Shown here piece by piece: positions 1 to 10,829 of a stretch of 64,000 nucleotides of DNA; position 1 is the stretch's first letter; every line of letters starts with the position of its first letter. A model generated the notes under the pieces. That model made no database searches. It saw only the letters and a program-made list of their open reading frames with translations, and had not been told where the DNA came from. The stretch spans positions 9,174,764 to 9,238,763 of the forward strand of contig CM119264.1 of assembly GCA_051294375.1 (NCBI GenBank), in the 5' to 3' direction. Origin of the DNA: Paraspadella gotoi. Its lineage: Eukaryota; Chaetognatha. The position numbers and the translations under genes are program-made.

Positions 1-2740
1 ATGGTTTCAATTCCACGACTCCTATATAATAGAATGGTAATCTATTAAAAACTTGTGTTGTATGTATGTGGATTCTTGATCGCAAGCCATAACATGACTT
101 TATATAGTAATTATGAGCATATAAATCAGACATCTCTCAAGAATGTGTTATTTATTGTATCTTTTTTGGTCAAATAATAACGGAATAATAGCTCATTAGA
201 CAGATCGGATAAGCATGATTGAGAATGGATGAGATTAAATGAAGTTATAAATATGTATTTTCGATATATTTTTTTAATCAAGCATCTTTGAAGATCACAA
301 AAGTGCTCTCGCAGGAAGAGGCAAAAGAATTATACTCTCTCTATGACAATTAGCATACTGTGTGGGGGGTGATATACAAACACCTTTCTTAACATTAAAC
401 TTCTCTAGCCTTTCCTTCGTTGAACAGTTAAAAATACTCACCAATACAATTGCTCACTATCCTTGCTACTCATATTCTCACATCTACTCTTTGCTCCTAT
501 TTCCTATCTTGGTTTATACCATTGCTCACATTTATACAAATTGATTCGTTGTAGTATGCGTGTAATACATGTTACTATAGACTCTGTACTACGCACAATC
601 CGTGCCTCACTGAACGTATACGACGCTGGCCCGCCCTACCTATCGATGAATCTGTGATAGCCATTCGAAGCCGTGTTGAGACCTTCGGAGAACTATACCT
701 ATATTGATATCACTGCTCCGTCCTGCTAACGTCCAGCTGACTTCGGACGAGAACCGCGATGAGATTCCAACAATGTTTCATGGTGTCAGCTCATTTATGC
801 CGTCACTTGCTCTGTCATAGTCATTTCGTGATGCATTGTGATTTGTCTCGATATCTCTCTTTCTCGAAGGGGCTAGTGGTCAGTCAGTGTATATCAAGTT
901 TTATTTTTATATCGTTAGCGTTCTCTCATATTCTAAAAATAATCTACTATACAGCACCAGGCTCTCGAGAGATGTCTGGACACATCTTTGGAATACTAAC
1001 AATTATTTTCTTTTGTTACCAGATAGCAAGCTGTTAATGACTAGTAGTCTAATAAGATGTTTAATTAAATTTATATTTCTCTCACTGGGTAGAATTAGTC
1101 TATTATCAAAATATCGGGACAAGTGAAATTTTGAGGACCAATGCAGCAAATGAAAAGATAAAGAATTTGGAAAAGAAAAATTATCGTATGGGTTTATATT
1201 GATTTTTCAATGAGATAATAATAGATAACTATTGTATCAATAATTCCTAGAGGCCATTCTAGTCGACTCAGTGATTACATTTAAGTCTCTCTCGACCAGG
1301 TGCTCTGCTTCGATTATCTATACTCACTTCGACCTGCACCTTACATTTTGTAATAGGACCTCCAATATCGTCCCTAATCATCCATCACTCAACCACAGTC
1401 AAATAACTCTCGACGATGCTCTCTATAGCATGTTACTCCTGTTGTCCTATCCACCATTCTCACGCTAATCGTGCATGGTAGCTTGCCCGTGGAATGATTA
1501 TGTCCTTGTCATTCTGGCGTTCTGTGTGATTCCGTCCTCCATCGCCTCCTTCTGCCTCAGTCGGCTCCGATCCGTCTCTTGACGAGCCGGACGACTTTTG
1601 GTACGCCGGCAGCTCACGCGAAGTCGCGAGTGCACGGACTGAATAACTGCTCTACATGACGCTCCGACGTCTAGTCCTTGTCACGATTCGGACAACACAA
1701 ATCGGAAAAAAATGGCTGATACAAAGGAGACTTGGCCGCTCATTAGTGGTACGGTTATGTGCGCAGGGTGTTCTAGTCGCGTCGAGGTGGTGGCTGATCG
1801 GATGGGAGGAAGGGAATTAAGAAACGAGCAGATACGACTAATCATTAGTAGATTGATTGAAAAATAACTTAAAATAATTTATGGATAGTTAAGTTATTAA
1901 GTTAGGTTATCAATTAGTATCGATTAATTATCAAGCAGACACTTCGTGGTTTATAAGATCACTCTCGCTAAGAAATTTGTACGTTATTATTATTATTGAA
2001 AATAATATAAACCATAGATAATTTTTTTCAAATATCATGCATAGCAAATTTCATTCCGATTCATTTCTATATTTTTATAAAACATCTTCAAATGAAAAGC
2101 AGTCAACTGAACTACTCCTCAACTCGCGTTCTTGTGTTATTATAATTAATGAACTAAAAAATGTGACCACAAAAACAAACAAACTAAAAAAGCGACGAAA
2201 AACCTGAACGTGATGACGTTCGTCGTCGGTCGGCGTCGGAAGCGGAGATCTTTGTCGATCCAAAGGGTCAACGTCCATCTCGCTGGGCGATCCGTGAACG
2301 TCGGCATTTGTCGGCAAATCCCAGACTCCAACGATATCTTTTTGATATGTGAGGTTAAAACCTGAGTGAGGGTAGGCGGGGTGAGGAATGCAGAGAGGGT
2401 GGGCAGAGGGTGAGTTTACGAAGAAACGGAGAAAGGGGGACCCATATTTGAGATCTGCCCCTCAACTGGCCCTAAACTTAAAATTTACTTAAATCTTTTA
2501 ATCCTTTTCAGATTCATCGCAGAAACGATAAGTGAAGTAAGTCTTCTGAAGATGCAATCAAAGCAGTTGCCTTTGATCCCTTGTAATTTTAAAATACCAT
2601 CAATTGCGCGGCCAAAATCGTTGTTTGATTGGACCTGTATGAAGTCCCTTTTAACGATTTGTTACCCCTGCTCTACAGCTCATTACAAATACATGTGTCC
2701 GTATACTACATAGAACATGTATCGTTACATACCTGAACGC
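1..2740. other. AT-rich stretch without recognisable gene
   Basis: I see no tRNA, transposon protein, or exon with convincing splice sites here. The short open frames (362-544, 759-1037, 2075-2317) have no family resemblance and no codon-like composition. From about 550 to 1800 the sequence has a somewhat higher, patternless GC content compared with its surroundings, similar in texture to 3730-4140 and to the suspect block near 60-61.9 kb. A CAG acceptor (2509-2511) and a GTAAGT donor (2537-2542) bracket only 25 bp, too little to call. Confidence 0.4.
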
Positions 2741-2825
2741 CCATCTCCGCCCTCACACAGAGTTCCGTTCTCGTTTGGAAACGTTGAACTTCCTCATCCG
2801 TCCGGATGAGGAGGCAGAGGAATTC

Positions 2826-3070
2826 GTCGTGTCATCGGACCGTGGTGGGGCTGTGGGTTCGGGCCGTGGTTGGGGGCCGTGGTCGGGCCGTTGGTTGAGC
2901 CTTGTGTCGGAACCCGGTGGTTGGGCTAGTGGTCGATCCTGTGGTCGAGCCTGTGGTCGGGACCCGTGTCGAGCCATTGTGGTCGGGACCGTGCGTTCGA
3001 GCCTCGTGGTCGGACCCGTGGTCGAGCCTGTGGTCGGACCCGTGGTTGGGCTATGTGGGTCGAGCCACTT
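2826..3070 (+). repeat. GC-rich 12-bp-type minisatellite
   Basis: Degenerate tandem units of about 12 bp alternate GTGGTCGGACCC and GTGGTCGAGCCT, with 15-bp variants at the edges. One + strand frame (2775-3155) stays open through it and reads as a VVGP/VVEP tetrapeptide repeat, and the opposite strand is also open across most of it. Because the unit is a multiple of three, open frames are expected without selection. I call it a repeat; a coding role is possible but unsupported by splice sites or a recognisable domain. Confidence 0.6.
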
Positions 3071-3159
3071 GTTTCGCCCGGTTGTTGATCCTGTTGGGAT
3101 TAGTTCGTCGGGCAGCTGGTTTGAGCAGATGTTAGGGCGGCAGTGGATGGCTTGAGGAT

Positions 3160-5280
3160 GAAAGCTGATGCGCCGGGCCGTTGAGACTTGGAAGGGACTG
3201 GGAGGCGAGTGAGTTGAGGCAAGAGTGGGAACCTGTTTTTTGAGCGAAAGTTGTTAAAGAGATTAAGATGTAAACGTTGGTTGGACTCGTATTTCCTTTC
3301 CCAGGGGCTGCGGTGCGGAAACGTTCGGACTTGACGGAGGAGATTGGGAGAAGAAGAGATGCAAGATTCGCGGTTTGTCCGCCAGGTTTGCGATTCTTTG
3401 TCGGGTTCATTCACCACTTTGGAAACCATCGTCACAAAAGAAAATGCAGTCGTGGATTCGATTTGATAATTTTATAATAAACGACTTAAAAGTTATTAAC
3501 AAAGGCAAAAAAAGATATATATATTATATTCATATATATATATATTCAAAACAACGGATAAACGGACGATCTTATACTTGAGAACCATTACATTGAGGTT
3601 AAAAATGTAGTTTGATAAACAATACTTTGGACGTCGATTAATATTAATTTAATAAAAAGAGAGAAAAAAACGTGGTTTTAGTTGTTGCATGAAATTCGAA
3701 TGAGAGAACTTAAACAAAGTAAGGAGAAGAATTAAGTCAGCCGACGAACTGAGGCTTCACTGTAGATTCGTAAAGGATTCTTTGTGACTGAGGTTATCTT
3801 TGATGACCGAGGTCAAATCGAGTCGCCAGAGCTTTTCCAATGAGAGAGATGTAAAAGGCTAAATGGACAGATGCGCAGAGCTCACCCTACTATTGCTGTT
3901 GTGTGATACTGAGATGGGGGAGACCTTATCGGGAAGGCAGAGATGAATCGACTGGTGCAGCTGATTAGGTCATGACCCTCCTGAATCGAGGTAGAGCCTG
4001 TCAGGCTATTTGATGTAGTACCCTGCTACGTCGGTTGGTGGAGCCCGCGGGAACGGATGTCGGCCCGCAGTATCTTTCGTTGGCTCTGCAGTCGGGTTCG
4101 CTTGGCGGCCCCGCTACTGATTTTCTTCCAACGGCCACCAAGATTACATCAGTAATTGTAAAACATTTGATTTGTTGCACACCAATATTGTATACGTTTT
4201 TGTTGACGTAATGTTTAGTAAATATAATGTTAACGCGTTTGTTTTTTATTATCTATTCCACTGATTTTTTGTTTTGTTTTTATTTGTTTTTTATTTTTCG
4301 TTTAATTTGGGATTTTTTTTAAAAACAAATTAATTTTGGCTTCGCTCTATCGTCACAAGATTTTTTAAAAAAAGGGGGGGCGGTTTTTGAAGTTAATGGA
4401 AGGAGGAAGAGGGAAAGAGGAAACTTGAACTTTGGGACTGTTGGGATCGTAGATATAGAGGCTTGACAGGCGAAGGGACGGGGGGACTGCAGAGAGAGAG
4501 AGAAGAGAGAGAGAGTGAGAGAGAGAGAGACGAATAGAGAGAAGAGAGAGGAGAGAGAGAAAAGATTTATTTCATGATAAGCATTTAATTAAATAATGGT
4601 TCCGCTTCCGATTCAACTGGCCAATTGGCTGAATTTCTAAGCGAATTTGCCAGAAAAAGTGATTTCACGGTTTCAAACGGACTTTCGAGAATTTTCCACT
4701 CGCACGCAGTTTTGAACCGGGAATCGAACTGGGACCTAACCTGATCTACTTGACGAAATTGGGTCGGCGACGAAAAGAGGGAGAGAGTAGGAAAAATGGA
4801 GGTATGGGGGGAGGGTGGGTTGGGGCCGATAAAAAAAAAGGGAGTCAAGGCCATAAGTAAGCTAAGGGGTACGGAGCGGATAGAAGCTGATGGTTTAGTG
4901 GCAAAGGACATTAAGGGTTGCAGGTAGGACGCATTCGACTGGAATCGAATGGAACGAATGGAAATCTATGAATCTTCGGACGACAATCGAATAAGACTTT
5001 TTTTGCGGGGAGTACATAATTTTGTTGACACCCGATGACGTAATTCATACCAAACGTGTTTTGAAGATTTTTGGGTTGTGATTTTATTATTTTTCGGACA
5101 AGGTATTTTAGATTGTTTTGTTTTTGGTCTTTTTACAGGTGATTTTGTGGATCGTTTTGTCAATCCTGTCTTTTAAGAGCATAAGGCAATTCACGTTTCT
5201 GTAATGAAACTGAGACTGAAATTGGTTACTTAGGAGATGGATATATATCTATATTCTTTCAATCAATTCTATTTTCCGTA
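3160..5280. other. Non-genic stretch with a short GA tract
   Basis: There is no gene I can support. An imperfect (GA)n run lies at about 4485-4562. The 3730-4140 part is richer in GC than its surroundings and looks patternless. The minus-strand open frames at 4585-4911 and 4966-5163 have no recognisable content. Confidence 0.4.
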
Positions 5281-5283
5281 TCA

Positions 5284-5356
5284 GCCGAATAGCTCAGTTG
5301 GGAGAGCGTTTAGACTGAAGATCTAAAGGTCCCTGGTTCATCCCGCGGTTTCGGCA
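5284..5356 (+). tRNA. tRNA-Phe (GAA)
   Basis: The sequence follows the strongly conserved metazoan tRNA-Phe: acceptor start GCCGAA, D-arm TAGCTCAGTTGGGAGAGC, anticodon loop CTGAAGA with anticodon GAA, T-arm GGTTCA, and terminal TTTCGGCA. Against the consensus as I remember it, I see essentially no substitutions but four single-base indels: one A missing after GCCGAA, one extra T before the anticodon stem, one A missing in the T loop, and one extra C in the T stem. Decay normally produces substitutions, so I infer consensus indel errors over a real gene, although a pseudogene is possible. The gene is the first of three same-strand tRNA genes within 525 bp. Confidence 0.9.
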
Positions 5357-5558
5357 TAATATTTTCCTTTCTTTGGCAAGGTCATTCAATAACCCTCCTC
5401 ATCTAGTATATACTTATTTCACTTAAGGCTTTTATTACCACATTGGGCACCTTTGTTGTTGTTGTTTATTATATAATATTTATTATTTTAGATTTTATTA
5501 ATTATGAGTATCTCACAAAGAAAAAAAAAAATAAACATTTAAAATCAACGTGAGCAAG

Positions 5559-5635
5559 GGCGCCAGTGGCAAGCGGGTAAGAGCGCTCGGTCTCGTAAAC
5601 GAAGGATCACGGGTTCGAAATCACCGTCTGTGCCT
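5559..5635 (+). tRNA. tRNA-Thr (CGT), with indels
   Basis: A cloverleaf-like unit has the anticodon loop CTCGTAA, giving anticodon CGT (Thr), between stem halves CTCGG and ACGAA. It also has a T-arm with GGGTTCGAAAT and a 3' end CTGTGCC. The 5' acceptor GGCGCCA pairs only partly with that 3' end, and the D-arm and T-loop appear to carry extra or missing bases, the same kind of lesion as in the neighbouring tRNA-Phe. The identity rests on the anticodon loop. If the loop boundary shifts by one base the anticodon would read as Arg, which I consider less likely. Confidence 0.65.
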
Positions 5636-5734
5636 GAATCGGAATGTCGTGCGTTAGAACCGACCTTTTACTCTATCTCGTGGATGGAATATCGGTTTAT
5701 GTCTTGGAAATTGAGACTGGCCCTAAAAAAGAAG

Positions 5735-5806
5735 GGCTGTCGTTGGTCTAGCGGTATGATTCTCGCTTAGGTTGCGAGAGGTCCCGGGTTAACTCCCGAC
5801 GAGCCC
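5735..5806 (+). tRNA. tRNA-Pro (AGG)
   Basis: This closely resembles metazoan tRNA-Pro: D-arm TTGGTCTAGCGGTATGA, anticodon stem-loop TCTCGCTTAGGTTGCGAGA with anticodon AGG, T-arm GTCCCGGGTT, and 3' acceptor ACGAGCCC. The 5' acceptor has two extra bases (GGCTGTCG where GGCTCG is expected) and the T-loop is altered, so as assembled the fold is imperfect. It lies on the same strand as the Phe and Thr genes, a typical small tRNA cluster. Confidence 0.82.
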
Positions 5807-5829
5807 AGATTTGAGTTCTTTTTAAGGAA

Positions 5830-6920
5830 TAGAACCTGTTTCATCTTGATTTAAGTGAAATTTTTGAGGGAAATATATTAGGAGGATAAAAAAAATGCGA
5901 ACAAGTATAAATTTAGTCGGTTTAAACTGGCTTTTAAACAGTTGCATTGTGATGAGTCCTTCAGATGTCGTGGCTTTTTTGTTTACAAAAATTATTAGGG
6001 ATTTGACCTTACACTTTATTACTTTTGAAAAATCTTAAACAGAAAAGTTTCGTGATGTTCGCTGCCGAACAGTTATTCCACTGCCGTGAAAAATCTTATG
6101 ACTTTTGACGTTCACGATAATTTTTACGAAATCAAAGACAAAAATTCTCAGTAGGGTGATCGCCGTTCGCCATCTGTTGATTAATTTACAATTTTAGTAC
6201 CAAAAGCAAAACAGAAGACAAACGGAACGAGGTTGAAAACTCCAGGTAATTTACTGTAAGGTCACTAATTTCACTAAAGGTCCCTAAAAAATTTGGCCCA
6301 ATGGCCGAAAACAAGTTCAATTTATGGTCCAACGGTAAGACGAGTTGAGGAGAGAGGAGAGAGATGAGAGAGAGAGGAGGAGAGATGAAGAGAGAGAGAA
6401 TAATGTGTGTAAGAATTGTGTAATGTATTAAATATATTATAAATTTTTATGTCAAATTATTTTTATTTCGGATTTAAGAAAAAAGTAAACCACTTTTACG
6501 TATCTCTCTCTTTTTTTGTTAATGATTAAAAACAAAGCGAAAGAGAGAAGAGAATTTCGATCAAGGAGGAACGTCGCACTCGTAGAGACCCGTTATGTAT
6601 TGCTACTTTTTTTCAATGTATTTTTACATTAGATTACATTACACATTCAAAGCGAAAATTTTGGTTTACATATTTGAAGGAAATTATCTTTTTTTTCTCC
6701 AAAAATGCAAGGTATAATTCGTTTTCTTTCGATTTGAAAACAAAAAAGTAAATAACAACTTTGTAACGTCGAACCATCAACAGCGTTTTTATATACAATC
6801 GAACAGGGAACGGTTTCCACTCTTTCCTAATTTTCTCTGTCTATTTTGGTATTTAATGAAATATCCTCTATTTTCTACGTTAATTTTTTTTATCTATATA
6901 TCAGAAGATCATGGATCCTC
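5830..6920. other. AT-rich spacer
   Basis: I see no gene here. A short GA-rich patch lies at about 6350-6400. Long A/T stretches dominate the rest. Confidence 0.4.
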
Positions 6921-6924
6921 TCTG

Positions 6925-7444
6925 AAAGATTTTGTGACCTTGAGTCCGATCATTTTTTCCTCGTCATTTAGTTGACCTTTTCAAACCAGTCTTTTCACCG
7001 TTCTAGTCGCTTTCTTTTAGCCGAAAACCTCGTCACTTTTATTAGATCATAATCGTTTCTCTGGAAAAAGATTGGGCGTATGGAACCGTAGTTTTTACTA
7101 TAGAAAATGTTTATTATTTTCTATGGTTTCAACATGGAGCAAGATTTTCTAAATCTCAAATGACGTAAATGAATGGCGAATAAATCGAGAATAAATCGTG
7201 AAGAGAATAAATAAACGGCGAAGTCAATGTCGTATAATAATTTGGTGTAGAAAATCCTTGCATTCCGTAAAAACTACGGTTCCATTTAAGGCCCATCTTT
7301 TCCAGAGAAACGAATATGATCAAATAAAAAGTGACTAGGTTTTTCGGCTAAAAGAAAGCGACTAGAACGGTGAAAAGACTGGTCCGAAAAGGTCCACCAA
7401 ATGACCAGGGAAAAATGACCGGACGCGAGGTCACAAAATTTTTT
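6925..7444. mobile_element. Foldback/MITE-like element, copy A
   Basis: Two inverted arms of about 180 bp (about 6925-7110 and 7262-7444) face each other across a central AT-rich loop. The outer ends match as AAAGATTTTGTGACCT against the reverse complement of AGGTCACAAAATTTTTT. Shared inner blocks include CGTTCTAGTCGCTTTC and the terminal GGAACCGTAGTTTTTAC. A longer relative with the same ends and same internal blocks lies at 39366-40405, which makes this a dispersed family and not a chance hairpin. There is no transposase frame inside, so it would be non-autonomous. I could not define a target-site duplication with confidence. Confidence 0.7.
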
Positions 7445-7762
7445 ACTCTCTTCTTAGCTGACCTTCCGCGATTAAGTCATATTTGTACCTCGTGAATGAC
7501 AAAATGATTGTCAAACAATGGGCAAATTATTACGATTGCATGAGAGAGATTCTGACCGAGCAACTGTCATTAACGATAGCGAAGAAAACAACGACGAGAA
7601 TAATTTAAATGTTTTCGATCCCAAACAAAAAACTTTTTAAAAGCTTCTCCTAAACGCCTTTTCGGAATTTATGCCCGTCCTAACTCACCCGAACATCACT
7701 TACTTTCTTTTCTTTTAAAAAGTTTTATCTCTTTCTTCCACATCCGCGGTCTTTTCGCTGAA

Positions 7763-7763
<1 letters not shown>

Positions 7764-7794
<31 letters not shown>

Positions 7795-8310
7795 CTCTTG
7801 ATGCTTCCTTTCTCTCCCTCTTCCTCACATTTTTCTATTGAATCAACCCAAGAGGTCGGCAACATTTCGAATAATCTTTTCGACAATCTGGACTTTTCTC
7901 TTTTATCCTTTTATCTCTCTCCCTCTCTCCTCTCTCTCCTCCTCCCTCGTCTCTCTCTCGTCTCTCTCTCTCTCTCCTCCTCTCTCTCCTCTCTCTCTCC
8001 TCTCCTCTCTCTCTTCTCTCTCTCTCTCTCTCCTCTCTCCTCTTCACCTCTTCTTCATTCTCTCTTGCTCTCCATCTATATCGCCTCTGCTTATATCCTC
8101 TTCTGCTCACGGCCATCTTCTGCTACAAAATTTCCCCTTTGCCCCGATACACCTCCGGGGCGGACAGCCGCTTCTTTTATGCCCATTTTCTGTCGTCTAC
8201 TTTGCCTTCGTCGTAAGTTGTCGTTATCGTCGTCGTTTTCGTCATCGTCACCGTCATCAATGCTGTCGTCCTCTTCGTCGTCGTCGTCGTCGTCGTCAGC
8301 TTGCGACGAT
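7764..8310. repeat. CT-rich tract followed by (GTC)n patch
   Basis: Imperfect (CT)n fills about 7764-8040, and GTC-type triplets fill about 8218-8300. Overlapping open frames of up to 184 codons on + and a 93-codon frame on - exist only because dinucleotide repeats lack stop codons. I do not treat them as genes. Confidence 0.7.
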
Positions 8311-9240
8311 GTTGTTTTCTTGGCTGATGTTGTTTTTATGATCGATGGTTGACTTCCTTCGTAGTCTTTTTTTTTTTTTATTATTTTATATTTTAATTGA
8401 TTAATCGATTTGAGGAGGAGCTGATCGATTGATTCTCATTGTCACGTGATTTTCTTGAGAATAATATCTTAGAAAGTGATCAGGAAAGCTGGTTTGATTA
8501 TAATTGTTCTATTAGTAAAACGTATTGCTTATTTAGAGACTGCTGCGAGAGCTTAGAAAAAACAGTTTCCAACCTACGTATTTAACTAATAATAAAAAGA
8601 AAAAAAATGCTTGACCGGTATTAATTCCTAATTTGAGAACCATAACTTAAAAAGCTCTTTTAAGAACGAGCTTTGGGACAATCGGCTTCTAAGGTCTTTT
8701 TCGACGACGACGACGATGTCGTCGGAATTTTTTCGCTCCATTGATTTCGAGCTTTGTTGCTGTTTTGTTTCCCGGGAGAACGAGATAGTAACACAAACTG
8801 ATTTTGTTTTCAAAGTTTAAACAGAGCATTTGTCGAGCTTACATTGATTCAAATCGTCTTCACATCGATATCGTCAAAACATTTAATAGTTAAGATTATC
8901 AAACAGTTTAAACCATCACTTAAAAGATGTATATGTGGTAGAATAGTATTACTTTTTGAAATCGTCATGTCCGAAAACTTTAACTTGAAGACCCTTAAAA
9001 TTTCGCGAGAAGGAAGAGTCAAAATTTTGTATCCACTTCATCGCTATAACTATTAAATCCTTTTCCGTTTTTTGATAGATTAAATATTCTTATTTCAGTA
9101 GGAAAAACTGATTCTGTTTTCTTGCAAAAAATCAAAACAGAAAAAGTGCCTTTTTAAGTCTCTATAGCCCAAGAAGCTAAAAATATGCTAAGCCTTTGCG
9201 TTCTTTTAGTTTTGTTTCCTTTCTCGAGCTTTGATTCTGG
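8310..9240. other. AT-rich spacer
   Basis: No gene is supported. A weak minus-strand open frame at 8628-8813 contains a short GTC-derived valine run and nothing else of note. Confidence 0.35.
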
Positions 9241-9241
9241 G

Positions 9242-9651
9242 AAGCCGCTCTCTCTCTCTCTCTCTCTCTCTNNNNNNNNNNNNNNNNNNNNNNNNNNNNN
9301 NNNNNNNNNNNNNNNNNNNNNNNNNNNNNNNNNNNNNNNNNNNNNNNNNNNNNNNNNNNNNNNNNNNNNNNNNNNNNNNNNNNNNNNNNNNNNNNNNNNN
9401 NNNNNNNNNNNNNNNNNNNNNNNNNNNNNNNNNNNNNNNNNNNNNNNNNNNNNNNNNNNNNNNNNNNNNNNNNNNNNNNNNNNNNNNNNNNNNNNNNNNN
9501 NNNNNNNNNNNNNNNNNNNNNNNNNNNNNNNNNNNNNNNNNNNNNNNNNNNNNNNNNNNNNNNNNNNNNNNNNNNNNNNNNNNNNNNNNNNNNNNNNNNN
9601 NNNNNNNNNNNNNNNNNNNNNNNNNNNNNNGAGAGAGAGAGAGAGAGAGAG
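9242..9651. repeat. Assembly gap flanked by CT and GA microsatellite
   Basis: A CT run enters the gap (N at 9272-9630) and a GA run leaves it. The strand of the repeat switches across the gap. This means either two opposed tracts or a misjoin. Confidence 0.8.
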
Positions 9652-10186
9652 TGAAAGATGAATTGCATTCAGACTTGGTGTGGGTTTCTTCCTAACATTT
9701 GTCCTTTTCTTTCCAAGTACTTGGTTACATTTGCGCAGTTAGAAAGCAACAAATTCATATTAAAGTAAAACATATGTCGTATATCGGGAAACCGTCCAAA
9801 TTTAAAAACAAAAATTGCGTATGAGATGAAAGAAACTGTACAAATAAATTGCTTTAATTAGAGGGACTATTGATTTAAAAGAAGCAATCAAAGAAAAAAT
9901 TTAAATAAAAACAAAACAAAACAAAACAAAAAACCAACAATTAAACTGAGCTATCAAGTCTTCCTCCAACAAAAAATTACTAAAAAAGAGAAACAATGTT
10001 AACGAAACAAAGCAAAACAAAAAAAAAACAAAAAAACGAAAAGGTAGCCATTGGGACCAGGCTTCGTTGTTTTCGCCAAAGGTGCTTATCATTTATCGAT
10101 GGCAATTTGTTGCGTTGGGCCTTGTTTGCTCCCTTCCAGCCCCGCCAGGTACAACTACTGCAGGCTAATTTACTTTTTTTTTCTTC

Positions 10187-10429
10187 AGCTCTCTCTCTCT
10201 CTCTCTCTCTCNNNNNNNNNNNNNNNNNNNNNNNNNNNNNNNNNNNNNNNNNNNNNNNNNNNNNNNNNNNNNNNNNNNNNNNNNNNNNNNNNNNNNNNNN
10301 NNNNNNNNNNNNNNNNNNNNNNNNNNNNNNNNNNNNNNNNNNNNNNNNNNNNNNNNNNNNNNNNNNNNNNNNNNNNNNNNNNNNNNNNNNNNNNNNNNNN
10401 NNNTCTCTCTCTCCCTTCCTCTCTCTCTC
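10187..10429. repeat. Assembly gap inside a CT microsatellite
   Basis: N at 10212-10403 is bounded on both sides by CT repeats. Confidence 0.8.
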
Positions 10430-10561
10430 ATTGGTCTGTGTATGGCCAGAGTTTGATTGCTCCTAGTTTTCATGAGGCGGTAGATTCATGGGCACATAAT
10501 AAAAGAAAGGAGAAAGCAAAAGAAAGGGGAAAAAGGTTTGGAAAAATTCATGAGCGTTGGA

Positions 10562-10768
10562 NNNNNNNNNNNNNNNNNNNNNNNNNNNNNNNNNNNNNNN
10601 NNNNNNNNNNNNNNNNNNNNNNNNNNNNNNNNNNNNNNNNNNNNNNNNNNNNNNNNNNNNNNNNNNNNNNNNNNNNNNNNNNNNNNNNNNNNNNNNNNNN
10701 NNNNNNNNNNNNNNNNNNNNNNNNNNNNNNNNNNNNNNNNNNNNNNNNNNNNNNNNNNNNNNNNNNNN

Positions 10769-10802
<34 letters not shown>
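10562..10802. repeat. Assembly gap followed by GA microsatellite
   Basis: N at 10562-10768 is followed by an uninterrupted GA run up to about 10801. Confidence 0.8.
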
Positions 10803-10805
<3 letters not shown>

Positions 10806-10829
10806 TTATTGGGTTGAGGATCCAATCTT

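Noticed and set aside
7798-8352. 184- and 167-codon + frames and a 93-codon minus frame
   Set aside because: Ser/Leu- or Arg/Glu-only content produced by CT/GA and GTC repeats; dinucleotide repeats have no stop codons.
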